Shown here one piece after another: positions 22,990 through 35,500 of a stretch of DNA of 64,000 nt (its first letter is position 1; each line of letters begins with the position of its first letter). Source of the DNA: Eopsaltria australis (lineage: Eukaryota > Chordata > Aves > Passeriformes > Petroicidae); NCBI GenBank assembly GCA_034509425.1, contig JAVTVJ010000017.1, positions 86,059 through 150,058 of the forward strand, written 5' to 3'. A program made the position numbers and the translations under genes. The notes under the pieces are model-generated. The model was not told where the DNA came from. It was given only the letters and a program-made list of their open reading frames with translations, and did no database searches.

Positions 22990-23978
22990 GAGTGTCAGGG
23001 GTTGTATTTACTGGGGACATTAAAAACAACAGAGCCCTTGATAAAAATAGAAGTTGGTCCTCAGCAACAAGAAATAGAGTTTCTCGTGGACTCTGGAGCA
23101 GAAAGATCAACTATTCAAAAACTACCTCAAGGATGCAAAATATCCTCAGAAAAAATACAAGTGATTGGAGCAAAGGGAGAGCCCTTCGGGGTCCCCATGA
23201 TTAAAAATGTACAGTTTGAGACACAATCCAGATTTGGAATTGGATCATTGCTATTAGTACCCAAGGCAGAATACAATCTATTAGGATGGGATTTAATGGT
23301 AGAATTGAACATTAACCTTAAGGAAGAAAAAGATGAAGTAAAAGTGAAACTGTGCCCACTTACTGTGAAAGATGAGGAAAAGATTAACCCGGAAGTTTGG
23401 TATTCCCCAGATACGGTAGGGAGATTAGATATTGAACCCTTTGAGGTAACTCTCAGAGATCCTGATGTGCCTGTGCAGATTAAACAATGCCCTTTATCAC
23501 AGGAAGGGAGATGGGGACTGAAACCTGAGGTAGATTAATTAAAAGAGGATTATTAGAGTCCTGTATGTCACCATTTAACACCCCCACTCTACCTGTAAAG
23601 AAACCTGATGGGAGTTACCGACTGGTGCACGATCTAAGGGAAATAAACAAGGGAACTGTGTCTAGATTCCCCGTAGTTGCTAATCCCTATACCTTACTGA
23701 GTCAATTAAACCCTAGAGATCAATGGTATAGTGTAATTGATCTCAAGGACGCATTTTGGGCATGTCCTTTAAAGAAAGAATGCCAAGATTATTTTGCTTT
23801 TGAATGGGAAGACCCTGAAACACATCGAAAACAACAGCTTAGGTGAACTTATGCCAGCAGAGTCAAAGGACCAATATCCGACTCTCCGTGGAAAGTAGTT
23901 GGTGATCCTGGATCCTTAAAATTCACCTTGCGACAGAATCCAGATGGACTCAAACGTCACAGTAGCAGTAGCAGATAA
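22990..23978 (+). pseudogene. pol: Element B pro-pol, mostly deleted
   Basis: Downstream of the UAG the same frame reads protease with the active-site block LVDSGAERST (about 23083-23112). After a stop at 23538, the frame from 23565 carries the start of reverse transcriptase: LPVKKPDGSYRLVHDLREIN and YSVIDLKDAFWACPL. It then jumps at about 23844 straight to the last residues of integrase (ASRVKG, then WKVVGDPGSLKF), ending at TAA 23976-23978. The YVDD box, RNase H and the integrase core are gone. Element A shows about 2.5 kb between the matching points. Confidence 0.85.
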
Positions 23979-24007
23979 ACATTCATTTTATTCACCAAAG
24001 TTATTTA

Positions 24008-24334
24008 AGTAATGCAGATTATAGAGTGAAATGTGTTGACCCTGACTGTAATTGTTACCCATTTGTTTGTTATATTTGTAAAGTGTGCCGGAAAAAGTGG
24101 TGGACTCGTTGCCTTAAGGGAATTCCACCTAGGGGAATTTGTAAATTGTGCTGAAGCAGAGAGAGAAAGTTAACAATTGAAGTACTCCATCTAGAGGAAT
24201 CCCTGGGAAAACTACAGCGAGACTCCCGAGAGTGGTGGGAAATCTACAATAAGGGAATAAATCCTGAAAAGTTCTGCTATCACCCAAATGAACCAATACC
24301 CTTTATAGCAGAACTCACCCAAACACACTGTTGA
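24008..24334 (+). pseudogene. Element B cysteine-rich ORF between pol and env
   Basis: The open frame lies 29 bp after the pol stop. It contains eight cysteines spaced C-x4-C-x-C-x7-C-x2-C-x7-C-x9-C-x2-C, with CYPFV after the third. The spacing is identical to the ORF at 36038-36265 in element A. A TGA at 24152 follows the eighth cysteine; the frame then stays open to 24334 with a charged, probably helical tail. No ATG starts the frame, so the copy is likely dead. The pattern suggests a small zinc-binding protein. I do not recognise the family. Confidence 0.6.
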
Positions 24335-24439
24335 AAGACCCTAAAATACTTGCAGTGCTTTGGTCCTCATGTAAAGGATAAAAATTGGGTACAATATATC
24401 ACCAGGCAATCCCGTAAAAACCTTTCAAAACCTCCTGAA

Positions 24440-27400
24440 GACTACCCCTGCTGCCGAGGAGATGGTACTCCCCATAGTTCGTAGCAACCGAATTGACGGG
24501 CGAGGCAGAGAGATAAGAGACTGTGGAGGAAAACACCTATCCACTGGGATCATACCCAAGCCCTGGATAAATTGCCCCAATACCAATTCATCCTTACAGA
24601 GCTTGAGGAATCATAATACCAAAAGACATGGGTCTAAGCTGCTGAGTGACCAAATTGAATGAGGAAAAGTAGTTACACAAATTATGCGACTAAAACCTCA
24701 AGAGAGCCCTCCCACTTAATCGGCACACTGTGACCTTTTTGTATCTGTTATTACTAGTAGTAACCGTAAGTGGTACACCACAAAATCCACACCAACCTTA
24801 TAAGTGGTCCTTGATTTAGATAGAGCATAGTGTGGTAATTGCTACCATTACCACTGCTGGGCCTCTGAGTTTTCAAGCACATTTAAGTTCCCTAATTCGA
24901 CTGGGAGATGGAGAAACTTATAAAAGACAAGTACAGTACAAAGCCTTTTATATGTGCCCTAGTTCCAACCAGGGGAAAAGCTATTGCAATTATCCAGGTC
25001 ATTATTACTGTACTTCTTAGAGTTGTGAATCTTTTGCCTCAAATTGGCCAACTTCTGGCGATAAAAATTTAAAAATAAGATGGAGTCCTCCAGGATGTAC
25101 CCCACCTCGTCATGGATATGACAGCACTGTACAAAGTGGTGATGCCTGAAGGATTTTTCTGCTTTTCTTCTGAATATTTCTTACACTATTCCCTATATTC
25201 ACAAGTATTAGCATGCATACTTGTGATGCTTTAGGTGATAACTTAGCCCGGTTTCATGGTGTTTAGTAGGCCGGTAGACTAAACACCCCTGAAACCACGT
25301 AGAGTTAGAAGACCAAACACCCTGTTTTTGTGGGCCCTCAAGGTCTCCTAGTAGGACAGATTTTGTAAACTAGAAGTTAGGCCACCCAGGCCCCTTATTG
25401 GGCCCTCCTGGTAGATATGCTAATGTGTAGAGTCTTTAATTGTATACTCGATTGGGGGGGAACAGGGCTTTTGCGACGCGTTCTACCTGGACAGCAGAAG
25501 CCATCGAATGGGATCCTATTAAAATACCGAGGTAAGCAACCCCCAACCCTCTAACCGTGTCTGAGCCTTTATTTCCTAAGACCAGAAAAAGGCATCAGTG
25601 GTAACCACGAAACCTGTTGAAAGATATACTTAAATGTAACCAATCCAACAGATCCAAAATGGCTATTAGGAAAAACATGGAGAATTAGATTTTGAGAACC
25701 AGGAACTGACAGGGGTGGATTAATAACAATAAAAAAGGAACCCATTCCCAACGATCCTTCCCCTGTAGGGCCCAACCTAGTGCTTACACAAGATATTAAG
25801 GAATCAACAGACATAGAGCAACCAGCCAGTTATACATATGAGGAAAATCTTACAAACCTTAATACCCCTATGATCCCAGAAACAGTAAACCCAACGGGAC
25901 CTGAGAGTAATACTCTTTGGAAACTTATTCAAGCAAGTTACAGGGCACTTAATGCAACCAACCCGAATTTAACTGAACACTGCTGGCTATGTTATAAAAT
26001 AAAACCCCCTTTTTATGAAGCTGTAGGAAGAACTGCCTGTCTTGGGTTAGGCCAGAGGGGTCAAAATCTAAGAAGTGATCTGTGCTGCAGGAAGGAATAC
26101 AACTTCCTTCCTGGGAGAGAGAGCCAATAATCAGGTAGTTTTAAGGATTGATATGTAAGTGAACTAATTAAAAAGTTGATCCGCTTTCGAGGAAAAAACT
26201 ATATATAAGCAGAGACTCTCTGAAGTTCTTCTTCTTTGGACCTGCTGCTGCTGTGTAGAGAGGAGCAGCTCCTGCTTCTCTCGCTGGTAAGGCCCCCCCC
26301 CCACCTTCTTCCAAAGGAGGGATGGGGGGGGGAAGGGAGGAAATGATTGGAATTTTCAGCAGATCCAGCTCAGCTGGTGTGCCAGCTACATGAGAGAGAG
26401 AGCCGGGCTAGGCAAGGACCAAGCTAGACTCTATCCAGCTCGGGCCAGGCCCTGCCCTGTCACCCCGGGCCCAGATGGCCCTACCAGGCCGAGCCAGCTT
26501 GGCAGAGCCAGGCAGAGAGACTCTTGAGAGCGTCTAGCATCCAGCTCAGACCTGTTCAAGCAGCCCGGCAAAGAGCACTCACACTGCCGGAGAGAGAGAG
26601 AGAGAGAGACAGAGATTAACTCTCTCCATGCCTGGACTAAACTCACAGACACCCATCCTTCCTCGCAGAGAGAGGAACGAGTGAAGACATCAACATAGTG
26701 CAGCGCAGAGACTTTACAGTCAGTGAGGAAAGCAGAACTGATACTTACAATAAGGTGCATGAGAAATGTTTCAAGAGTGAAGCTGAAAACTCTTTTAGAG
26801 AACCATGGTTGGGGACTGAGCTAATAAATTCTCTGTAATATATGAAGATATAGTCCAAAGGGGGATGTGAGGTTCTTATTGCAGCCAATGAACTGAATTA
26901 CCTAAGTACAGACAAGTAAGTGTTGAAAAAGTACAGCCTGATGAGAAACTAGAACCAAGAGAGAGGAGAGGCTGTGACTCAGAGCCCTGGTCCCGGGGAG
27001 AATGCCAGAGAACCTGAGTTGTCAGGAGAACCTGTGCTGCTAAGCACAGAAGAAAGGATTTTCTTTGTTGCTGCAATTGAACTGGGCATCCTTAAAACAG
27101 GTACCCTGTAGACTGTTCATAACCCACCCAAGTGGCTGTGGGAAGGCTACTGGTGTGGGAGAGATCCACCATTAAGCTAGACTTTGCTCCGGGCGGCGGC
27201 TAATGGTGAGGCAGAAGACCCATAAAAACTGTATTTTTCTTACAGAAAATCCATGGTGTAAGCAAAAGAAACTTCTCTCCCTAAATGAACTAGAACAAGA
27301 GCTGTTTCTGAAGTGGTAAACTGACTAGAGGTCAAAGTGTTGTCTTTTGTGTGTTGTCAGGGAGAATGAAATGGAGAGGTGGGGGAAGGAGGAGTGGTCT

Positions 27401-28610
27401 GAAGAGTTTGTTCTGGTTTTTCTTGAGTTTTTTTTCTTTTCCCTTTGTCTTAAGTATATTAATAAAACTTCTTTGTACTTTATAAAGTTTGAGCCTGCTT
27501 TGCCTACTCCTAATCCTCATCTCACAACAAGCAATCAAGTAAATTTAAGTAAGTGTGCTAGCATTTTACACACAAACCTGAATAAGAGAACTGAAACCAC
27601 TACACTGCCAAACCAAAGAGAATCAATGGTGCAAATCCGGCCCAGTGTTTGTGGGCAAAAGAAGTAATACCCAAACAAGGTATATCCCTGTCAAAAGTAT
27701 CTGGAAAAGGAAGGTGTATAGGAAATGTCCCCAAGTCAAAATTACACCTGTGTGGGACAATGGTTTCAACAAGAAAACATATTCCCGCAGAATGGTTATT
27801 GCCAACAGAAAATGCCAAATGGATTTGTGCCTCCATCGGTGTTACCCCTTGCTTACACTTAAACTGTTTAATCAAAATGTTGACTATTTTATACAAGTTA
27901 TAATAATTCCAAGGGTTATGTATCACCCAGAAGAATTTGTATACGAAAACCAAATTACCCCCGAGCACCAGTTGTCCAAATGAGAACCCTTTACAGCTTT
28001 AACCATAGCTACACTTGTAGCAATAGGAGCAGCAGGAGTAGGCACTGGAACCTCTGCCTTAATTCAACAAAACCAAAGACTTAAAGCTCTTAGAACAGCA
28101 GTTGATGAAGATTTAGCGCAAATAGAAAAATCCATAAGTGCTTTAGAGTCATCCTTAAGATCCTTATCAGAAGTGGTGTTACAAAACAGAGGGGGCTTAG
28201 ACTTGATGTTTTTACAACAAGGAAGATTATGTGCTGCTTTAAAAGAAGAATGCTGTGTGTATGCTGACCACACCGGGGTGGTCAGGGACACAGTGACTAA
28301 ACTAAGGGAAGGCTTAGAAAAGTGAAAGAGAGGACGAGAGCAACAACAAAGTTGGTATGAGTCCTGGTTTAACTACTCTCCCTAGCTGACCACCCTATTA
28401 TCCACTATCACAGGACCAGTGATATTATTCATTTTAGGCCTCACTTTTAGACCCTTTATTTTTAACAAAATTATATCAATAGTAAAAAGTAAACTAGAGG
28501 CAGCTCACTTAATGTTAATAAAAACAAACTATGAGTTAGTCAATGATGATCTTGAGCTTATGAATACTACTGAAATGTTATCACAATTTGAGAAACAAAA
28601 TGTACCATAA
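24440..28610 (+). pseudogene. env: Element B gamma-type env, broken
   Basis: The start region (about 24440-24540) aligns with the env leader of element A. SU pieces follow: YMCPSS with a cysteine-rich GHYYC block (about 24940-25020), an unassigned insert (about 25137-25570), EPGTDRGGL (about 25700), and the SU isomerase-type motif CWLC at 25981-25992. A solo LTR interrupts at 26038; SU resumes at 27605 (WICASIGVTPC). TM has a glycine-rich fusion-peptide-like stretch (about 28015), an immunosuppressive block [10 protein letters not shown], and a C-x6-CC loop. Stops occur at about 28323 and 28383. A membrane span and tail end at 28610. It is clearly gammaretroviral and not functional. Confidence 0.85.
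26038..27604 (+). mobile_element. Long solo LTR inside element B env
   Basis: This 1567-bp LTR starts TGTCTTGGGTTAGG and ends GAAACCACTACA, with a perfect 5-bp duplication CTGCC (26033-26037 and 27605-27609). A close relative is the solo LTR at 60617-62200. It contains GA-repeats near 26590-26610 and AATAAA in ATTAATAAAACTTC near 27459. Internal open frames are not genes. Confidence 0.92.
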
Positions 28611-28626
28611 AAGAAAAAGGGGGGAT
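28608..28626 (+). promoter_or_regulatory. Element B polypurine tract
   Basis: AAAAGAAAAAGGGGGGA lies directly before the 3' LTR. Confidence 0.85.
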
Positions 28627-29179
28627 TGTGAGAAACAGATATACTTTGTTTCTCAAATTTAACTGTTTCTGAGATGGATATCCTTGAGATAAGCAGTCAT
28701 ACCCTGTTATTCAATTTTAACAATTTTTGAGACGGATATCCCTGAGAGCAGAGGTCCAGGAAGCTTTATTGTCCAGGCCACAAATTCCTGGAAAGTACTT
28801 GTGTGGTCATCTCCTAATATGGATATGTAAAGACTGTTACGTACAAAGTTCCAAAAAGGACGCTCAAAGAAGAAGAGCAGCCTTCAGCAGCGGCCACCGG
28901 GAGGCAGCAAGAGACAGCAAAAGACCCCTCAGCCACAGCCCGCGCAGGCGCAGAGTACTTCCCGACGACGGAACACCCCGAGAAACACACCGGAAACTGT
29001 AACAAATAAAATGAAGGCTGAAAGCTTCCCCCAGTGTGCGCCGTTGGTAGAGCGGAGACTCCCTGGCCGCCCAGCGCTGCTCTGCTTGCTATCGCTTGCC
29101 AAATTTTTATACTTAATAAAACTTGTCTTTATGAATTCACTAAGTTAGCTTCTGAATTTTGTCCGAGTAATTTATAACA
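28627..29179 (+). repeat. Element B 3' LTR
   Basis: This 553-bp LTR is nearly identical to 21026-21578 and is followed by the duplicated GAAA. Confidence 0.93.
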
Positions 29180-29443
29180 GAAAGACAGGAAAAAACTACA
29201 TTGTTGTATTGAAAAGATAAAATTAACAAAGAAGAAAAAAGGTAAAAGAAGACACCTCATGGAAACCACAGCGGAGAACTGGTGAGATTCGAACCGACAG
29301 TGTTTCGGACCCAGTTCACCCCAACGCCGATCGCCTGGCTCGGCGTTGCTTTTTTTTTTTCTTCATGGCTCTTTTTCAAATTTTATACTTTGATTTTTAA
29401 TAAATTCTCTTTAATCATAAAATTGGCTGATTCATTTATAACA
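29180..29443 (+). repeat. Element A 5' LTR, second part
   Basis: It continues the LTR that was cut at 21025 and matches 39425-39681. It contains AATAAA in TTTTTAATAAATTC (about 29395) and ends TTATAACA. Confidence 0.9.
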
Positions 29444-30284
29444 AACTTGGTGACTCCGACGTGATCCAAATCTCGGTTCCGCGGTTTCCCCCTCCGATCA
29501 GGAGGCGCCCCGCTCATTTAGCGGCCTGACGGCAGGGGAGAGCCAGCAGAACCAGTTGGATTCCGAACAGCAAATTAAGATAAAAGCCACAAGCAAAAGG
29601 GAAAAGAGGAACGAGCTCGGAGCTCCCAAAGACACTTAGAGGGAACGGCCCTCGGAACTGCGGCGCTTTTTTTTCATTCGTAAAATTCTACGTGCACGGA
29701 GATCCACGCAGGAAAAGGGTATGTAAGTCCTGCGGGTTGAATGAGGGTGGCTGAGCGTGTGTATGAGACGTGACAATATCACGAAGCGAGAGTGGACCCC
29801 AAAAACCTCAGTTCCGGTGTCCCGCGAGGGTCCCGGTCAGTCACGCGGGAAGCGAATCTGATGGGAAACTCGTTACACACGTCAAATCCGAAACCTGGGA
29901 AAAGTTCGGACTTGAGCCACAGGAAGGCTAGAGGGAAAGGGACGTTCTCAGGAACTTGAGAAACTGGTAAGCCCTCTGTGCCTAGGACCGGGAAGGTCCA
30001 GGGGAGAGAATAGTAAAGGGAAATAGAAAGGGAGCTTTTACCAGATAAGAACCACGTGGACGGACCTCCGCTGGTGACTGGAACAGTAATCCAGAAAAAT
30101 TAATGGAACACGGTGTGAAAAAGCACCATTGAGAGTGGGTTTGTAAAGGTGTAACTGAGCGAAACGCGGCACAAACCCGGAAAGGAAAGGGAGTCTTGGA
30201 TAGGCGCATTTCCGGTCTCCCGCGAGGTATCATAGTCCCCGAAGGAAAACACAATTAAAGGGTCAGGGCGTAACACCTTGAAAA
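29444..30284 (+). promoter_or_regulatory. Element A leader with PBS and splice donor
   Basis: The primer site TGGTGACTCCGACGTGAT (29448-29465) matches tRNA-Trp with one change. A likely splice donor, GGGTATGTAAGT, lies at about 29717-29728 and would serve env. The rest is a non-coding leader of about 840 bp before the gag ATG. One segment (about 29915-30085) is duplicated in the leader of element C. Confidence 0.8.
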
Positions 30285-32549
30285 ATGGGACAAAGGAAAA
30301 GCAAAACCCAGGGGGGGACCCAGGAAAAAACCTTAGGAGAAAAGGAGAGTAATCTACCAGAAATTCCCTGGTGTTATAAATGCATATTATAGTGTTGGCT
30401 TTTCGCAAATAATGAATGCTATGTGTATGATGTTGGTCATTGTAGAAGTTGCTTTTGTTATAGAAATATAATCATTTTTAATGCTTTAATGCCTTTTTGT
30501 TTTAGCTTAAATGTAGTGGCTAAATGTGTTAAAATGTACCTAGCTTAAAATAACTAAACCGCAAACTTCATTGGATAAGCATGGGTGTAACAGGCTCCTG
30601 TCCCAGGATATCTCTATCGACAGGGAACCATCTGACAAGATATCCCTATTGACAAATAACCGTCTGACTAGACATCCCTATCGACAATAACCATCTGCTG
30701 GACACCAACAGACAAAGGAAGAATTGGGAAACTCCAAAGAAACTGTGCATGCTCTAAAAAGGCGGACCCAAGGAGGAGCCATGCTAACAAGTACCTGGAA
30801 AATGTAAAATAGTTCGGAGAAAAGTTTGAATATGTATACTTGTCTATGAATATGTAACAGGCTGATGCAATAAGAAATGTATATAAACAGAATATTTTCA
30901 CCATGTCAGAGGTGCTCTTGGCTCCATGCCAAGAGTTCCCAACGTCACCTGGACGTTGTAACCTTTTGCCCTATACCTTGTCCCTTTATTGTCCTTTTAT
31001 TAAACCTTTAAATTTTAACAGGAGACTGGACCTCGTTTTTAACACCCGGGATAGTCCGCTGGGAATAATGCTGGAATACTGGGAAGGATGTCCGTCAACA
31101 GAAGGAAAATCTAAAGAAAAAATGATTCATTATTGCATGGAAGTTTGGGGGAAGAGAGAAGGAGCCACTTAATTTGGCCCATGTTTGGAACATATGAGCA
31201 GTGGACCTGTCGAGCCCTAAATATTTATGTAAATAAAAAAGAACAGCGGGACCAAGAGGAGAAGGATTATGCAAAGATGGGGGGGGGAATCGGCAGCTGG
31301 GTTATTTACGGTAAAAACCAGGAAAGTAACCAGATCAAAAGGCGAGGCCTGGGATCCGCTAGACAATCTCCCCCCTCCGTATCTAATGCCTCTGCCTGAG
31401 CCCCAGCTGGCACAGGCACTCCCACACGCACTCCCAGTGCTCCCACCGCCGCTTGAACAAGCACGGATGACCCAGGCCCCGCCCCCGACTGCAGAAGCCG
31501 TGGGCTCGGCTGCTCCTGTCGCGGGTGAATATTCCCCCGCCCCCCCCCCAAGGAGAATGCGAAGTAAAATAAAGGAAAAGATTTGTAATGAAGATAGTGA
31601 AAGTGAAGAGGAAAGGAAAAAGGGGCACAACCTTCTCCCGTTAAGGGAAATACCCACTGCTCCGGGGATTATAGGATATGTAAATGTGCCCATTAATACA
31701 GGAGATGTCAGAGCCTTTAAAAAGGAGATGGGAAAATTAATGGATGATCCCCTGGGGGTATCAGACCGGTTAGACCAATTTCTGGGACCTGGTATATATA
31801 CCTGGGAAGACATGCATGCAATACTGAGGATCCTATTTAATACCGAAGAGAGAGAGATGATCAGACAGGCTGGGATGCATGAGTGGGAATGCAGAAACCC
31901 ACAAGGTTTGCCCAGAGATCAGAAATGGCCAAACCAAACACCCGGGTGGAGTGCTCAAACAGAAGAGGGCAGACGAAATATGATAGACTTAAGGAATATT
32001 ATTATACAAGGGATCTGGGAGGCAGCCCCCAGAGGGCAAAACATTAACAAAGTATTCGGAGAATACTAGGGGAAGGACCAAACCCCCACAGAATGGTTAG
32101 AAAGGTTACAAAAAAGCCTGCAGGTTTATTCAGGAATAGACCCAAATTCTCAAATAGGAGAGGTATTATTAAAAACTCAATTTGTAGCAAAATCATGGGA
32201 AGATATACGGAAAAAGCTAGAAAAATTAGAAAATTGGCAAGAAAGGGGGTTACAAGAATTATTGAAAGAGGCTCAAAAACTGTATGTGAGGAGAGATGAA
32301 GAGAAGCAGAGGACTAAAGCGAAAGTTTTGGTTGCAGCCGTTAGGGAAGTTCAAAAACTGGAATGTCCCCAAAGCCTTGTGGAGTCAGCATATACCCATG
32401 GAAACCAAAAAAGGCAACCGGTCCCACAAAGAAAGATAACTGAGGATAAAAGGGAATCCCCTGAATGCTATTATTGCAAGAAGAAGGGGCATTTGAAAAG
32501 TGAGTGCAGAAAAAGAATAAAGGATGAGAAGATTTTTCAAGAAGACTAG
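30285..32549 (+). pseudogene. gag: Element A gag with solo LTR and lesions
   Basis: It starts MGQRKSK and is interrupted after 29 codons by an LTR (30372-31044). Matrix resumes (LEYWEGCPSTEGK, WPMFGTYEQW) with frame changes at about 31170 and in the G-run at about 31279. From about 31290 the frame is open: a p12-like region with the late-domain motif PPPY (31371-31382), a proline-rich segment, and capsid with FLGPGIYTWEDM and GIWEAAPRGQNINK. A single TAG at 32067 interrupts capsid. Nucleocapsid has one zinc knuckle, CYYCKKKGHLKSEC. It ends at TAG 32547-32549, in frame with protease. Confidence 0.88.
30372..31044 (+). mobile_element. Solo LTR in element A gag
   Basis: This 673-bp LTR starts TGTTATAAATG and ends TTTTTAACA. 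Flanks CCCTGG (30366-30371) and CCCGGG (31045-31050) form a 6-bp duplication; the right copy seems to have lost one T. A TTATTAAACC-type polyadenylation region lies near 31000. Confidence 0.85.
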
Positions 32550-35500
32550 GGATGTCAGGGGCTTTTTATTTTAGGGTCCAGGACATCTAAAGAGCCCTTG
32601 ATAAAATTAAAAATAGGACCCCAAAAGGAGGAAATATCCTTTCTAGTTGACTCAGGGGCTGAACGTTCCACAGTCCAGAAACTACCAAGAGGGTGCAAAC
32701 AAAGCAAAGACACAATGATGGTAATAGGGGCTAAAGGGGAACCCTTCAAAGTCCCAGTTATCAAAGATGTAGAAATAGAGTCAGAAACAAAAATTTGTTT
32801 AGGGAACATGTTGTTAGTTGAAGAAGCAGATTATAATGTTAGGAAGAGATTTAGTTGTAGCTTTAGGAATAAATCTGGTAGTACAAGGACCAGATTTAGT
32901 AGTAAGTATGTATGTATTAACTGAAGAAGATGAGAAGAAGATTGATCCCAAAGTCTGGTATACCCAGGAAGAAGCTGGAAGGTTGGAGATGGAACCTATT
33001 TCCATTGAAATAGAGAGGCTGGAGGATCCAATTAGAATTAAACAGTATCCCATTTCCATGGAAGGAAGGAGGGGATTAAAACCTGTGATAGACAGATTAG
33101 TGGAGAGAGGAACTTTGGAACCATGCATGTCAAGGCATAACAGGCCTATCTTAGCTGTACGGAAAACTGATGGAAGCTTTAGGCTAGTGCAAGACTTAAG
33201 AGCTATAAATGAGAGAACAAGAACACGTTTCCCTGTAGTAGCAAATCCATATACCCTTTTAAACCGAATTTCTCCTAAAGACACCTGGTATAGCGTAATT
33301 GACTTGAAAGATGCCTTTTGGACCTGTCCATTGGCTGAAGAGAGCCGAGATTATTTTGCCTTTCAGTGGGAGGACCCTGAAACGAATAGGAAGCAACAAT
33401 TTAGGTGGACATCTTTACCACAGGGGTTTGTAGAGGCTCCCCATCTGTTTGGGCAAGCACTCGAACAGTTATTAAGTCAGTTTGTGCCAGTAGAAGGCAC
33501 CAAACTCTTGCAGTATGTTGATGACCTATTAATAGCTGGTCCAAAGGAAGAAGACGTAAGGGCAAGCACCATAGCATTATTAAATTTCCTAGGGAAAAAG
33601 GATTAAAGGTATCAAGATCAAAGTTACAGTTTACGGAGCCAGAGGTCAAGTATCTAGGACACTGGATCACGAAAGGAAGAAAGAAATTAGACCCCAAAAG
33701 AGTAGCTGGAGTGATTGCATTACCCCCTCCGCAGACAAAAAAGGAAGTTAGGCAGCTATTGGGACTTTTAGGGTATTGTAGACAGTGGATTGAAGGGTAT
33801 AGTGGGAAGGTGAAGTTCTTATATGAGAAACTAACTACCGAGAAAATAAAATGGACAGAATAAGACGAAGAAAGATTTAGAGAATTAAAGGAGATGCTTA
33901 TAGCTGCTCCAGTGTTGAGCCTTCCTGATGTGAAGAGACAGTTCCAGTTGTTTGTAGATGTTAGTAATCATACTGCCCATGGAGTATTAACACAGGATTG
34001 GGCCGGAGCCAAAAAGCCTGTGGGGTATGTGTCAAAACTGTTAGATCCCGTGAGCCGAGGCTGGCCCACCTGCCTACAAGCAATAGTGGCAGTGGCATTA
34101 CTAGTAGAAGAAGCTAAGAAGGTCACCTTCAGAGCACCACTGGTGGTATATACCCCCCATAATGTAAGGAGCATCTTACAACAGAAAGCAGACAAATGGC
34201 TCACAGATGCTAGACTCTTGAAGTATGAGGCCATATTGATTCATTCTCCTGATTTAGAGTTGCGGACAACTACTGCTCAAAATCCAGCACAATTCCTGTT
34301 TGGTGAGGCCCTAGAAGAATATAATCATAACTGTGTAGAGGTAGTGGAATTGCAGACAAAGATAAGACAGGACTTAGAAGAAGAAGAATTAGAGGATGGG
34401 GGAAAATGGTTTGTGGATGGATCAGCTAGGGTTATAGAAGGGAAAAGAAAATCAGGGTATGCGATAGTAGATGGGAAGTCAGGAAAAGTAGTAGAATCAG
34501 GACCCCTAAGTGCTAGTTAGTCACCACAAGCCTGTCAATTATATGCAGTTTTACAAGCACTTAAAAAGCTAAAAGGAAAGAAAGGGACAATTTTTACTGA
34601 CTCCAAATATGCTTTTGGAATAGTCCACACCTTTGGGAAAATTTGGGAAGAAAGAGGTTTAATAAGTACTTGTGGACGAGGGCTAGTTCATGAAGAATTA
34701 ATAAAACAAATCCTAGAGGCCATTAGAGGACCAGAAGCAATTTCAGTAGTCCATGTTAAAGGACACCAGGTAGGGATGCAATTCCGAACTCGTGGAAATA
34801 ATTTAGCCGATATGGAAGCTAAGAAAGCAGCATTATTAGTGATAAATATTCCAGAAGTCAGAGGGAATAAGACCCAAGAATACCCCTCACGTCCTTCCTC
34901 AAAGGAAATTGAGGGATATAAAAAAATAGGAGGAAAATGGGAAGAAGGTAAATGGAAATTACCTGACGGAAGAGAATTATTATCCGGAGAGTATACAAGG
35001 AAAATTTTAAAGAGGCTTCATCAACAGACCCATTGGGGAGCACAGGCACTTGCAGAGCAGTTTTTGAAATTTTTTGGGTGCTAGGGAATTTATGAGTTAG
35101 CTAAACAAGAGGTACAAGAGTGCATGATATGTCAAAAAATAAACAGAACCAAGTTACGACAAACCCTACTAGGAGGTCGTCCCTTAGCATATCGCCCATT
35201 TGAAAGAGTTCAAATAGATTTTACGGAACTACCTAAAGTAGGAAGGTATAAATACCTGTTAGTAATGGTAGATCAACTAACACATTGGGTAGAAGCCTTT
35301 CCTAGTACCAGGGCTACAGCCCAGACAGTGTCAAAGATATTGTTGGAAGAAATTATACCTCAATACGGTATAATAGACTATATAGATTCAGATCAAGGGA
35401 CACATTTTATGTCAAAGGTTATTAAGCAATTAGCAGATGCTTTAGGAATCTGCTGGGAATATCATACCCCGTGGCACCCGCAGAGTTCAGGGCGAGTAGA

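Larger units (their letters stand above)
21026..29179 (+). mobile_element. Element B: inner gammaretrovirus-like provirus
   Basis: An 8154-bp provirus was inserted into the 5' LTR of element A, with a perfect 4-bp duplication GAAA (21022-21025 and 29180-29183). The uninterrupted site can be read in A's 3' LTR at about 39421-39434. Two 553-bp LTRs differ by eye at only about three positions. Order: LTR, tRNA-His primer site, leader, gag, UAG, pro and partial RT, pol deletion, cysteine-rich ORF, gamma-type env split by a solo LTR, polypurine tract, LTR. Confidence 0.93.
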
